A stretch of 64,000 nt of DNA. It comes from JAPKZH01 sp963715635. Lineage in GTDB: Bacteria; Acidobacteriota; Aminicenantia; Aminicenantales; UBA4085. The position numbers and the translations under genes were made by a program. Every line of letters begins with the position of its first letter. The stretch's first letter is position 1. The stretch lies in the NCBI GenBank assembly GCA_963715635.1, contig OY970261.1:2294001-2358000 (forward strand), read 5' to 3'. The notes beneath the pieces are model-generated. The model was not told the DNA's origin, did no database searches, and saw only the letters and a program-made list of their open reading frames with translations. Below, piece after piece: positions 27,640 to 36,823 of this stretch.

Positions 27640-28635
27640 GTGAAAAAATTCAAGGTCGGCATCGACAGCTACAGCCTTAAGCCCCTGGGCCTCTCGCCCT
27701 TCGAAATCCTGGACTGGGCGCTGATGAACGATGCCGACGGCGTGCAGTTCTCCGAGGCTCCTGAACAGGCAGGCGACAGGACGTTCCTGGACGAGCTGTC
27801 CCAGTATGCAGATCAGAACAGCCTCTACCTGGAATGGGGAGGCGGAGAGCATGTTCCCTTTGATCTCACAACCGGAAAGCCAAGGGCGATCGCGGCTGTC
27901 AATAAGAAGGCCGCCGAGCAAGCCTCCAGGATGGGAATCCGAGTTGTCCGGTCCTGCTCGGGAGGGCTGATGCGGTGGAAAGACGATTCGATCCCCACCA
28001 AGACCCTCCTTCTGGAGATGGCCAAGAGCCTGCGGGCCCAGAAATCCACGTTGAAGGACTTGGGAATTGTCCTGGCTATCGAGACCCATTTTGAGTTCAC
28101 AACCTTCGAGCTGCTAAAGCTGTTCGACATGTGTGACGCGGAGCCCGGCGATTACCTGGGCATCTGCCTAGACACGATGAACCTCCTGGCCATGCTCGAG
28201 GAGCCGGTGGCCGCCACCCGCCGCATCCTTCCCTGGGTGGTGACCACCCATATCAAAGACGGGGGCATTCTTATGGCCGCGGACGGATTGATCTCTTTTA
28301 CGGCAGAAGCCGGCAAAGGCGTTGTCGATTTCAGAAAAATCTTTGAAGAGCTGTCGTCGCTCGAACGCATTGTGAATTTATCGATCGAAGACCACGGCGG
28401 GGATTTTCGGATCCCGATTTTCGACTCCATCTTCCTGGCAAAGTTTCCGGACCTGACGGTTCCTGAATTGGCCGGCCTCTTGAAACTCGCCTCGCAGACC
28501 AAACAATTGATGGACGGGAAAGAGCTTTTCATCCTCGACCGGTCCCGCTGGCCTGAGATGTGCGAATCCAGGGTCAAGCGGGACATTCGGCATATTCGAA
28601 AAGTCCTTGAGCCGGTCGGGCAAATGAGGCTCTAA
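27640..28635 (+). CDS. Sugar phosphate isomerase/epimerase family protein (TIM barrel)
   Basis: A 331-residue protein of the AP endonuclease 2/xylose isomerase-like barrel family. It starts KFKVGIDSYSLKP. The metal-binding pattern is visible as LAIETHFEFT near residue 150, GICLDTMN near 180, TTHIKDGG near 210 and SIEDHGGDF near 253, i.e. the usual Glu, Asp, His and Glu positions. The GTG at 27640 is preferred to a TTG eleven codons upstream because AAAGG lies nine bases before it. Four bases after its stop comes the old-yellow-enzyme gene. It probably isomerises or dehydrates a sugar-like compound. Confidence 0.8.
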   Translation: MKKFKVGIDSYSLKPLGLSPFEILDWALMNDADGVQFSEAPEQAGDRTFLDELSQYADQNSLYLEWGGGEHVPFDLTTGKPRAIAAVNKKAAEQASRMGIRVVRSCSGGLMRWKDDSIPTKTLLLEMAKSLRAQKSTLKDLGIVLAIETHFEFTTFELLKLFDMCDAEPGDYLGICLDTMNLLAMLEEPVAATRRILPWVVTTHIKDGGILMAADGLISFTAEAGKGVVDFRKIFEELSSLERIVNLSIEDHGGDFRIPIFDSIFLAKFPDLTVPELAGLLKLASQTKQLMDGKELFILDRSRWPEMCESRVKRDIRHIRKVLEPVGQMRL

Positions 28636-28639
28636 CCTC

Positions 28640-30004
28640 ATGGCCAAGCACGAAAAATTCAACTTCAAAAGCAGAGTGGAATTTCTGGCCAAGGTCAGCG
28701 AACTCGGCGCAGATATCCCGTTTTCGGAGGATATCGGGATCCTGTTCGAAAAGGTCAGAATCGCCGGGAAAACTCTCCCCAATCGTTTGGCCGTCCATCC
28801 CATAGAAGGAGCCGATGCCAAGACCGATGGCTCGCCCGGTGAATTGACCTTTAGAAGATACCGGAGGTTTGCCGCGGGCGGAAGCGGGCTGATATGGTTT
28901 GAAGCGACGGCCGTCGTCCCGGAGGGCAAATCTAATCCCGGGCAGCTCTGGCTGACGAAGAACTCGCAGGATGGATTTAAAAAACTCGTTGAGAAGACAC
29001 GATCGGCGGCGCGCGGAAGCATGGGTTCGAATCACGATCCTATGCTCGTTCTCCAGCTGTCCCACTCCGGCCGCTTTGCCAAGCCCGCCGGAACACCAAG
29101 GCCTGTGATCGCGCACCGCAGCCCCGTTCTCGACTCAAAGCTGAAGCTTGCGTCGGATTATCCGCTGATCGGGGATGAAGAGCTCGATGCGCTCCAAGAA
29201 GAATTTGTCTCGGCGGCAGGGCTGGCCGCAACGGCGGGCTTCGACGGCGTGGACATCAAGGCCTGTCATGGCTATCTCGTCTCCGAGCTTCTGGCTGCGC
29301 ACACCAGGCCGGGCGGAAAATACGGCGGGTCGTTCGAAAACCGGACTCGCTTTCTGATTGAGACCGCCAAAAAAATTAGGGAGGGCGTGCCGGAAACATT
29401 CGTCACCTGCCGCTTGAACGCTTACGACGGCGTCCCCTACCCTCACGGCTTCGGCGTCGATAAGAACGATGAAAAACAAGAAAACCTCAGCGAGCCCCAG
29501 GCCCTCATCGAGGAACTCATCAAAATCGGCCTCCCTGTCATCAATATTTCAGTCGGCGTTCCGCGTCACAAACCGTATTACGGCCGGCCCTTTGATAAGC
29601 CCGTTCCCGGAGCAAGCCTGCCGGATGAACATCCTCTCGAAGGCGTCGCCCGTCTTCTGCGCATAACAGGCCGGCTGCAGCAAGCATTCCCCTCGCTCCC
29701 CTTTGTCGGCACGGGATATTCCTGGCTCCGGCAATTTTTTCCGAATGTGGCGGCGGCCGTGATCAAATCCGGCCACGCCTCCCTCATCGGAGTCGGACGC
29801 GAAGCTTTAGCCTACCCGGATCTTGCTGCGGAACTGGCTGATTACGGCGCGCTCAATCCTAAAAAAATTTGCCTCACCTGCTCCGGGTGCTCCCGTCTTC
29901 TCAGCTCAGGCGGACCGGTGGGATGTGTCGTCCGCGATAAAAGCATTTATCGAATCCCCAACAGCTTTGACAACGCCAAACTTTTAAAAAAATCGATTGT
30001 CTAA
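28640..30004 (+). CDS. NADH:flavin oxidoreductase (old yellow enzyme) with Fe-S motif
   Basis: A 454-residue FMN-binding TIM barrel. QLSHSGR near residue 138, KACHGYLVSELL near 211 and YGGSFENRTRF near 230 are standard motifs of the family, the His/Tyr region being catalytic. Near the end, CLTCSGC followed eleven residues later by Cys matches the 4Fe-4S site of dienoyl-CoA reductase-type members, yet the FAD/NAD domains that normally follow are absent. A separate partner flavoprotein may supply electrons; one is encoded at 33172. The gene is tightly coupled to the upstream isomerase (4-base gap). Confidence 0.85.
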   Translation: MAKHEKFNFKSRVEFLAKVSELGADIPFSEDIGILFEKVRIAGKTLPNRLAVHPIEGADAKTDGSPGELTFRRYRRFAAGGSGLIWFEATAVVPEGKSNPGQLWLTKNSQDGFKKLVEKTRSAARGSMGSNHDPMLVLQLSHSGRFAKPAGTPRPVIAHRSPVLDSKLKLASDYPLIGDEELDALQEEFVSAAGLAATAGFDGVDIKACHGYLVSELLAAHTRPGGKYGGSFENRTRFLIETAKKIREGVPETFVTCRLNAYDGVPYPHGFGVDKNDEKQENLSEPQALIEELIKIGLPVINISVGVPRHKPYYGRPFDKPVPGASLPDEHPLEGVARLLRITGRLQQAFPSLPFVGTGYSWLRQFFPNVAAAVIKSGHASLIGVGREALAYPDLAAELADYGALNPKKICLTCSGCSRLLSSGGPVGCVVRDKSIYRIPNSFDNAKLLKKSIV

Positions 30005-30010
30005 TATAAT
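30005..30010 (+). promoter_or_regulatory. Probable -10 box for the lipoprotein gene
   Basis: A perfect TATAAT directly follows the preceding stop codon. AAAGGAGG at about 30026-30033 precedes the GTG at 30038. No convincing -35 box is seen 17 bases upstream. Confidence 0.4.
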
Positions 30011-30037
30011 ATAAAGAGAGAGAGAAAGGAGGAAGAC

Positions 30038-30550
30038 GTGATTAAACCTGAGCCGAAAAATATTCTAAGGATTTTTGGGTCTCTGATGTTGGCTTTAGCG
30101 CTGACGATTTTTATGTCCGCCTGCAAAGGCCAGCAACGAGCCGAAGCTCCCGCGGCTGAAAAGGCCTCTGCCCAGCCCCAGGTGATTGATATCCAAACGC
30201 TCTCCACCGTTCTCGGGAAAGCCGAAGCCGAGCATTCCGGGATTTTCGATCTGACCAAAGGGGATAACGAACTCTGGATCATCTATCACTTTTATACGCC
30301 GGAGATGTCGGATATCGATGACGATATCGGCGTCGAAATGGCCCCCAAGATCCAGGAGCTCTACAAGAAATTCAAAGACATTGACAGGACCGTTTTCGTT
30401 GTCCAGGTCTCTCATCCGGACTCCCCCTTGGAATGGCAGCCGTATTGCTCCTTCGTGATGACGCGAAAAGTCGCCAGAGAAACCGACTGGGGTAATCTCC
30501 TCGCCGCGGAATTATTTAAAATCTGTCAAGACATCCAATATAAGAAATAA
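30038..30550 (+). CDS. Lipoprotein of unknown function
   Basis: A 170-residue protein with a signal peptide ending in the lipobox FMSAC, giving a mature lipoprotein from Cys28. An Ala/Glu-rich linker follows, then a compact alpha/beta domain with LWIIYHFYTPE, TVFVVQVSH and SFVMTRKVARE. No enzyme motif was recognised. It starts at a GTG with a strong AAAGGAGG site. A GGAGAG/CTCTCC hairpin follows about 20 bases after the stop without a T-run. Location should be the periplasmic face of a membrane. Confidence 0.65.
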   Translation: MIKPEPKNILRIFGSLMLALALTIFMSACKGQQRAEAPAAEKASAQPQVIDIQTLSTVLGKAEAEHSGIFDLTKGDNELWIIYHFYTPEMSDIDDDIGVEMAPKIQELYKKFKDIDRTVFVVQVSHPDSPLEWQPYCSFVMTRKVARETDWGNLLAAELFKICQDIQYKK

Positions 30551-30698
30551 CACCCCCGGCAGGAGAGGATCCGCTTCCGCTCTCCCAAAAAATATTTGAG
30601 CATATTTTTGAGTTCGGTTCGTTGTTTCAAAGGTGCCGTCTGCGAACTTCAGACAAGCGCCACAGTTAAAACGCAATAAAGATGAACAAAGAGGCTGG

Positions 30699-31592
30699 AT
30701 GAAAAAAAATCACAGAGTTGCCCGGGTCGCCGAATGGTTTATTTTAACAGCCGTTGTGTTCGTGGCTGCCTACTTGCTCATGATCCGACCATGGCACCGG
30801 GAGTGGGGTGCCACGGATGATGAGATCGGGCAGGACATGCCGGGGGACGACATTGTCAAGAATCCGAACTATCTCGTGACCACCCGCGCCATTACAATCA
30901 ACGCCAAGCCCGAGGAAATCTGGCCCTGGCTGGTTCAAATGGGATACAAGCGCGGCGGGCTCTACAGTTATGACTGGCTGGACCGTCTGGCGGGCATTCT
31001 CGACCGGCCGAGCGCCGACAGGATCTTGTCTGAATTCCAGGATCTTAAACCCGGGGATGAGATACCCCTCGGCAGCGGACCCGGCTGGCCGGTGAAATCC
31101 ATGGATCCCAATCGGTCTATGGTCTTCGATATCGAGCAGCCGGGAATCCATCTCACCTGGTCATGGGGACTGTCCCCGATCGATGCCTCCTCGACACGCT
31201 TAATCCTCAGGATTAGGGGAAATATGAAAATCACGCCCCTGCAGGCTCCTCTCTTCGCCTTTATGGACCCGGCCGAGTTTGTCATGGTGCGCAAGATGCT
31301 GAGCGGCATCAAGCAACGCGTCGAAGGGACGATCGGAACCCCGACCGATGAACTCGTCGAGCTCCTCCTTTGGGCCGTGGCTCTATTTTGCGCCTTGATC
31401 ACGGGCATCGGCGCATTCACCAAAAGAGAACCGTGGCGCGCCACGATCGTCGCCTGGGCATCATTCCTTGTCTTCTTCTTTCTCGCACTCGGGCAGCCTC
31501 GGCTCTGGGTGGGTATTGTTTTGAACCTGATCCTACTCAGAAGTCTGCTCTGGGCATTATGGCGGCGAAAAAAAGCCGCCCGGATTATATGA
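30699..31592 (+). CDS. SRPBCC-like domain protein with membrane helices
   Basis: A 297-residue protein. It has one N-terminal helix (FILTAVVFVAAYLLMI), then a START/SRPBCC-type domain of about 170 residues with INAKPEEIWPWLVQMG near residue 75, and two to three C-terminal helices. SRPBCC domains bind hydrophobic ligands; the role here is unknown. The ATG at 30699 follows GAGGCTGG and gives a sensible signal-anchor, so I prefer it to a GTG 22 codons upstream. Its stop overlaps an ATG of the phosphofructokinase frame. Confidence 0.6.
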   Translation: MKKNHRVARVAEWFILTAVVFVAAYLLMIRPWHREWGATDDEIGQDMPGDDIVKNPNYLVTTRAITINAKPEEIWPWLVQMGYKRGGLYSYDWLDRLAGILDRPSADRILSEFQDLKPGDEIPLGSGPGWPVKSMDPNRSMVFDIEQPGIHLTWSWGLSPIDASSTRLILRIRGNMKITPLQAPLFAFMDPAEFVMVRKMLSGIKQRVEGTIGTPTDELVELLLWAVALFCALITGIGAFTKREPWRATIVAWASFLVFFFLALGQPRLWVGIVLNLILLRSLLWALWRRKKAARII

Positions 31593-31615
31593 AGGAAGGG
31601 AAACAGGAGATAAAA

Positions 31616-32818
31616 ATGGTGAACGTGAAAACAAAAAAAGGCATCATCGGCATTCTCACCGGAGGCGGCGACGTGCCGGGGCTGAACCCGGCCATCCGCG
31701 CCGTCACCCTGCGGGCCATTCATGAAGGATATGGGGTGATCGGCATCCGACGCGGCTGGGCCGGTCTCGTCGATATCATCAGAGACAAAGAGGCCGTCAA
31801 TTCCGACCATTTCCAGATCCTGACCCAAGAGATCGCCAATCGAATCGGCCGAACCGGCGGGACCTTCCTCCATACCTCCCGCACCCGCCCCAGCTCCGTC
31901 CCCGATGTCAACGTGCCTGCCCACCTGCGCGAGAAATATAAAAACAAAGTCAATGACCTCACCGAAGAGGTTTTGAATAACATGGAATTTTTGGGCATCG
32001 ACTACCTCGTCCCCATCGGCGGCGACGACACGCTCAGCTATGCCGTTCATCTTCACACGAAGGGCGTCAAGGTCATCGGCATCCCCAAGACCATGGACAA
32101 CGACGTTCCCGGCACGGATTACTGCATTGGATTCAGCACGTGCCTTACGCGCACCATCGGCCTGACCCATTCGCTGCGAACGACCGCCGGCTCGCATGAG
32201 CGATTTCTCGTCATCGAGGTCTTTGGCCGGTACTCCGGGTTCACCGCCCTGCTTCCCACCATGGCGGGCGCGGCCAACCGCTGCGTCATCCCCGAGCACA
32301 CGTTCAACATGGAACACCTGTGCGAGCTGCTGACCGAGGACCGCTCGACCAACCCCAGCCTGTACGCCGTGGCCATTGTCTCCGAGGGGGCCATGTTTGA
32401 GGGGGGAGAAATGGTGTTTGCCAGCGAAGAGAAGGATATGTTCGGGCATAAAAAGCTGGGAGGCATCGGAGATGTCATCTCCAGCCGGCTCAAGGACCTC
32501 TCGCCGAAGTTCAATAAAGGCCGGCGTATTAACGTGATCAGCCAGAGGCTGGGATATATGGTCCGCTGCGGAGACCCGGATGCCATGGATTCCATCGTGC
32601 CCATGGCCTACGGCAGCATCGCCCTCGACCTCATCATCGACAAGAAATTCGGCCGCATGGTCTGCCTCCACAACGGCGAATACGATAACGTCCCCATCGA
32701 TATCGTCACCAGCCGAAAAAAAATGGTCGATGTGGACAAATACTACGATCCCGAGCGCCTGCGTCCCCTCTACAAGAGCTTCAGCCATACGCCGGCCTTC
32801 ATCATCACCAGCGATTAA
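31616..32818 (+). CDS. pfp: 6-phosphofructokinase, pyrophosphate-type motif
   Basis: A 400-residue PfkA-fold enzyme. ILTGGGDVPGLN near residue 13 binds the phosphoryl donor, PIGGDDTLSYA near 125 has the second Asp that marks PPi-dependent enzymes (ATP enzymes have GGDGS), and PKTMDNDVPGTD near 155 contains the catalytic Asp. It phosphorylates fructose 6-phosphate in glycolysis, with PPi as the likely donor by analogy. AGGAG lies six bases before the ATG at 31616; a second in-frame ATG at 31589 overlaps the upstream stop. Confidence 0.85.
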   Translation: MVNVKTKKGIIGILTGGGDVPGLNPAIRAVTLRAIHEGYGVIGIRRGWAGLVDIIRDKEAVNSDHFQILTQEIANRIGRTGGTFLHTSRTRPSSVPDVNVPAHLREKYKNKVNDLTEEVLNNMEFLGIDYLVPIGGDDTLSYAVHLHTKGVKVIGIPKTMDNDVPGTDYCIGFSTCLTRTIGLTHSLRTTAGSHERFLVIEVFGRYSGFTALLPTMAGAANRCVIPEHTFNMEHLCELLTEDRSTNPSLYAVAIVSEGAMFEGGEMVFASEEKDMFGHKKLGGIGDVISSRLKDLSPKFNKGRRINVISQRLGYMVRCGDPDAMDSIVPMAYGSIALDLIIDKKFGRMVCLHNGEYDNVPIDIVTSRKKMVDVDKYYDPERLRPLYKSFSHTPAFIITSD

Positions 32819-32830
32819 AGGAGAGATCCG

Positions 32831-33175
32831 ATGGCAAAAATGATTTCTATGTGCGGTCTTGTCTGCAGCGAGTGCGGCGCCTACATCGCCACTCAGGCGA
32901 ACGACGACGAACAGAGAAAAAAGGTGGCAGAGGAATGGGCAAAAGTATATCATGTGGACCTTAAGCCCAAAGACATCAACTGCGACGGCTGCACGTCCGG
33001 AAGCGATAGGATTTTTAATTACCCCCGGGTCTGCGAAATCCGAGCCTGCGGGCTCCGACATAACGTCAATAGCTGCGCCCACTGCCCGGATTACGGCTGC
33101 GAGAAACTCAGCAAGTTTTTTGAAATAGCCCCCCAGGCCAAAAAGACCCTCGAAGATATCCGAAAAACGTTATGA
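32831..33175 (+). CDS. DUF3795 domain protein, Cys-rich
   Basis: A 114-residue soluble protein rich in Cys: MCGLVCSECGAY near the start, CDGCTSGS near 58, CEIRACG near 75 and CAHCPDYGCEKL near 90. This spacing matches the small DUF3795 family, thought to bind metal, with no proven function. GGAGAG precedes the ATG 12 bases after the phosphofructokinase stop. Its own stop overlaps the flavoprotein start as ATGA, so it is translationally coupled to both neighbours. Confidence 0.8.
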   Translation: MAKMISMCGLVCSECGAYIATQANDDEQRKKVAEEWAKVYHVDLKPKDINCDGCTSGSDRIFNYPRVCEIRACGLRHNVNSCAHCPDYGCEKLSKFFEIAPQAKKTLEDIRKTL

Positions 33176-35182
33176 GGAAAACCGAGATCAAGGTGGGCGG
33201 GACAACATTCCCGCTCTACACAATGAACACGCTGATTATCGGAAGCGGGGCGGCAGCGCTCAACACGGCTGCTTGCCTTTATGAGCAGGGGCAGCGTGAC
33301 ATCGTCATTGCCACAGAGTGTTTCGGCGGCGGGACCTCCAATCTTGCCGGGTCGGACAAGCAAGCCTACTACAAGCTTTCCTTGGCCGGAGAGCTTCCCG
33401 ACTCGCCCCTCCAGATGGCCAGGGATCTTTTTGCGGGCGGATCGATGCACGGCGATATTGCCCTGTGCGAAGCTCAGAATTCCCTGCCGGCGTTCTTTCA
33501 CCTGGTCAGCCTGGGCGTTCCCTTTCCCCATGACAGGTATGGTGCCTATGTCGGTTATAAGACAGACCACGATCCTCGGCAGAGGGCGACGTTCGGCCGG
33601 TCCCCTCACTTCCCATCTGATGTTCAAATGCCTGGCCAAGGACGTGAAGCGCAAAGGGATAAGAATTTTTGACGGGCACCAGGTCATCGCCCTGCTTACA
33701 AATAAAGAAGGCGGCGAGAAAAGTGTAGTCGGCGCCATCGCCCTGGATAAAAAGCGGCTGACGAGCAAGAATCTCGGTTTCGCCATATTCAATGCCGTCA
33801 ATGTTGTGCTGGGGACGGGCGGCCCGGCCGGAATATATAAAGCGTCCGTCTACCCGGAAAGCCAGACGGGCTCGCACGGCATGGCCTTTGAGGCCGGGGC
33901 CACCGGCGTCAATTTAACCGAATCTCAATACGGCCTTGCCTCGCTCAAGTTCCGATGGAACCTGTCGGGGACTTATCAACAGGTCATCCCAAGGTATATC
34001 TCCACGGACAAATCGGGGCGCGATGAGCGGGAGTTTCTGAACGATTATTTTCCGGACATGGGAGCACTGGCCACGGCCATATTTCTGAAGGGCTACCAGT
34101 GGCCGTTCGACCCGAGGAAGGTCTCGGATTACGGCTCTTCTCTGATCGATATCCTCGTCTATCAGGAAACTGTGCTCAAAGGCAGGCGCGTTTTTCTGGA
34201 CTTCAAGCACAATCCCGGGGGAGCGGGGAAACTCGAGGACTTCTCGTTTAAATTATTGAGCCCGGAAGCTTTCGCCTACCTGGAAAAATCCGGCGCCCTG
34301 CTGGAAACGCCCATCCAGAGGTTGAGACATATGAACCAACCGGCGATCGACATCTATAACGATCATGGAATCGCCCTGGAGAAAGAAAACCTCGAAATCG
34401 CTGTCTGCGCGCAGCACAACAACGGCGGCCTCAAGGGAAACATCTGGTGGGAATCGAACATCCGCCATCTCTTTCCGGTCGGCGAGGCGAACGGGACCCA
34501 TGGCGTTTACAGGCCTGGCGGGTCGGCCTTGAATTCGGGGCAGGTCGGAAGCATGCGGGCGGCCTTGTTCATCGAAAAAAAGTACGGCATGAAACCGCTG
34601 CCGCCTAAAGATTTTTTAGAGGCCGTGGAGTCTCAAATCCGGGAGAAGTTCACGTTCGCCAGAAAGATGCTCGACAAGAGGGCCAAGACAACGGTCCGAC
34701 TTGAAAAAGCCAGGCAGGAATTTCAGGCAAGGATGTCCGCTTTCGGCGCGCACATTCGTGACGGCCGAGAAATCGGGCCGCAAGTCGAAAAAGCGTGGAG
34801 TCTGTGCGCACGCCTCAAAAAAGGAATGCGCCTGTCCTCCCGGCATGAACTGCCGGAGACGTTTAAAATTCTGGACCTTTGTCTGACGCATGCGGTTTAT
34901 CTGGAAGCCATCAAGGAGTATATGGAAAATGGCGGACGGAGCCGCGGTTCCTATCTGGTCCTCGACCCGAACGGCGAGAAGCCCTGCCCTCAGCTGGATG
35001 AGCGGTGGAGGTTTTCGCTCGAAACACCCGAGTCGCTGGTCAGCCGGAAAATTCTTGAGATTTCGCTGAATGAAGAGATGCGACCGGTCAAGCAATGGGT
35101 GGACGTCAGGCCCATTCCCGCCGAAAAAAATTGGTTTGAGAATGTCTGGAACGACTTTCGCAGGGATCAAATCATTCGATAA
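33172..35182 (+). CDS. FAD-dependent oxidoreductase (fumarate reductase/succinate dehydrogenase flavoprotein-like), one-base frame break
   Basis: After joining two frames, a protein of about 669 residues. The first 140 residues include LIIGSGAAALNTAA, the FAD-binding GxGxxA motif near residue 22, and GGGTSNLAGSDKQ near 52. An extra base at about 33592-33593 shifts the frame; joined there it reads DPRQRATSAGPLTSHLMF, the expected family sequence. The second part has the FAD-binding VLGTGGPAGIY region and GEANGTHGVYRPGGSALNS near the C-terminus. The family oxidises or reduces C-C bonds next to carboxyl or keto groups. It overlaps DUF3795 (ATGA) and is 18 bases before the SDR gene. The indel is either a real lesion or an assembly error. 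Confidence 0.8.
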
Positions 35183-35200
35183 TAAAAGAGGAGAGGCAAA

Positions 35201-36001
35201 ATGGCCAAGACAGGAGAAAAACCGGTCGCATTGGTCACGGGGGCCGGCCGGGGAATCGGCCGCGGCATCGCCCTCGAGCTGGCCAAGGAAGGTTTCGACA
35301 TTGCCGGATGCGATATCATCTTCGAGCCTGAGGACAAAAAATCAGGACTCTTTGAAGCTCAGCAAAGGGCCAAACAGCTCGGCGCCGAATTTTTGCCCAT
35401 CAAGGGCGACATTGCCTCTCTGGACGACCACGAAAAAATCCTCCAGGACGTCCTGAAAAAATTCGAGCGCATCGATATCCTGGTCAATAATGCGGGCGTC
35501 GCGCCCAAAATCCGGATGGATATATTAGAAGCGACCCCGGAAAGCTTCGACCGCGTTTTGGACGTCAACCTGCGGGGCACGTTCTTTTTGACACAAAAAG
35601 TCGCCGGGGAAATGATCCGGCAGCTCAAGAGCCGTCCGGACGCCAAGCATGCCATAGTCTTTATCTCTTCCGTTTCGGCCGCCATCTCCTCCACGATGCG
35701 GGCGGAGTACTGCATCTCCAAGGCCGCGCTGAGCATGACGGCTAAGCTCTTTGCCGACAAGCTGGCTGAATTCGGGATCAATGTCTATGAAATCCGGCCT
35801 GGCATCATCCAGACGGATATGACGGCGCCCGTCCGGGAAAAATACGACAAGCTGATCGCCGAAGGCCTGGTCCTGCAGAGAAGATGGGGCTTCCCGGCCG
35901 ATGTGGGCAAAGCCGTCGCCGCCCTAGCCAAGGGATATTTTCCTTACTCGACAGGCCTCGTTCTCGAGGTCTCAGGCGGCATGAACGTCCGGCGCCTTTA
36001 A
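35201..36001 (+). CDS. SDR-family oxidoreductase (3-ketoacyl-ACP reductase-like)
   Basis: A 266-residue short-chain dehydrogenase. TGAGRGIGRGIA near residue 14 is the nucleotide-binding TGxxxGIG motif, NNAGVAP lies near 95, the catalytic Ser is in FISSVSAA near 150, and AEYCISKAA gives the YxxxK pair near 168. Asp38 at the second strand end (GCDI) favours NAD over NADP. GAGGAG precedes the ATG. As last gene of the 27640-36001 run it probably oxidises a hydroxyl on the sugar-like substrate; a fatty acid role is less likely in this context. Confidence 0.85.
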   Translation: MAKTGEKPVALVTGAGRGIGRGIALELAKEGFDIAGCDIIFEPEDKKSGLFEAQQRAKQLGAEFLPIKGDIASLDDHEKILQDVLKKFERIDILVNNAGVAPKIRMDILEATPESFDRVLDVNLRGTFFLTQKVAGEMIRQLKSRPDAKHAIVFISSVSAAISSTMRAEYCISKAALSMTAKLFADKLAEFGINVYEIRPGIIQTDMTAPVREKYDKLIAEGLVLQRRWGFPADVGKAVAALAKGYFPYSTGLVLEVSGGMNVRRL

Positions 36002-36062
36002 GGGGTATTCAAGGGTTGGGCTGCGGACAGGATTAGGCGCTCCCCTCAAATATCCCCGTTTA

Positions 36063-36071
36063 TGATATAAT
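36063..36071 (+). promoter_or_regulatory. Extended -10 promoter element
   Basis: TGATATAAT at 36063-36071 is a TGnTATAAT extended -10 box, which can work with the weak -35 seen upstream. AAAAGGAGG follows at about 36089-36097, before the ATG at 36102. Confidence 0.55.
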
Positions 36072-36101
36072 TGCGGCGAATTTTTAGAAAAGGAGGAAAC
36101 A

Positions 36102-36800
36102 ATGGCCCGTCACCATAGCCATCAAGGCAGGATATTTTGGGGATTGATACTGGTCATCGTGGGCACGCTTTTTCTGCTGGACCGCCTGAGCGGTTTTGAT
36201 TTTGGCTATCTGATTTCCACGTATTGGCCGGTGATTTTCATCGTTCTTGGATTCTCCATGCTGGTGGGAAGCGGATTCCGTCAGCTGGGTCCGGGCTTTT
36301 TCTTCATCGTCTTCGGCGTGTTCTTTCTCCTGGCCGAGCTGGATGTCCTCCAATACAGCGCCTGGCATTATATCTGGCCGGCGTTGATAATTCTGGCGGG
36401 CCTCTGGCTCCTGCTCAGGCCGGCTTTCAGATACCGGCCGCCGGATAAATTCCCCGAGATCAAGGAGAACGACATCGACGCCTCGGCCATCCTCTCGGGG
36501 ATGAAGCGCCGCATCGAATCCCAGAGCTTCAAGGGCGGCCATGTCACGGCGATCATGGGCGGGATGGAGCTCGACTTCACCGGAGCCGGGCTTGATGCCG
36601 GCAAAGCCACACTCGACGCGACCGCTCTGTTCGGGGGCGTCGACATCAGAGTCCCTAGGGACTGGAAAGTCGTGATGGACGTTGTCCCCATCCTAGGCGG
36701 AGCTGAAGACAAACATAGGAACGTTTCTGACGCAGAAGCGAAGGCCACGCTTTATGTCAAGGGCACGGCCATCTTCGGCGGCATCACCGTTAAAGACTAA
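36102..36800 (+). CDS. LiaF-like membrane protein
   Basis: A 232-residue protein. Four hydrophobic helices fill residues 8-110 (pattern WPVIFIVLG and WPALIILAG). The soluble C-terminal beta domain reads IMGGMELDF, LFGGVDIRVP and IFGGITVKD, the stacked-strand pattern of LiaF C-terminal and DUF5668-containing proteins. In Firmicutes, LiaF restrains an envelope-stress two-component system; here no such system is adjacent, so the role is open. It has an extended -10 promoter and a strong ribosome binding site. Confidence 0.75.
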   Translation: MARHHSHQGRIFWGLILVIVGTLFLLDRLSGFDFGYLISTYWPVIFIVLGFSMLVGSGFRQLGPGFFFIVFGVFFLLAELDVLQYSAWHYIWPALIILAGLWLLLRPAFRYRPPDKFPEIKENDIDASAILSGMKRRIESQSFKGGHVTAIMGGMELDFTGAGLDAGKATLDATALFGGVDIRVPRDWKVVMDVVPILGGAEDKHRNVSDAEAKATLYVKGTAIFGGITVKD

Positions 36801-36823
36801 CAATTAAGCGGAAGGACAAAGGC

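Noticed and set aside
29020..29045. GGGTTCGAATCACGATCC resembling a tRNA T-arm
   Set aside because: It lies inside the old-yellow-enzyme gene and no acceptor stem or anticodon arm can be paired around it.
30557..30585. GGAGAG/CTCTCC hairpin after the lipoprotein gene as a terminator
   Set aside because: No T-run follows on the plus strand, and no minus-strand gene would use it.
30968..33082. Minus-strand open frame of about 700 codons
   Set aside because: It runs antisense through the SRPBCC, phosphofructokinase and DUF3795 genes, whose motifs are unambiguous.
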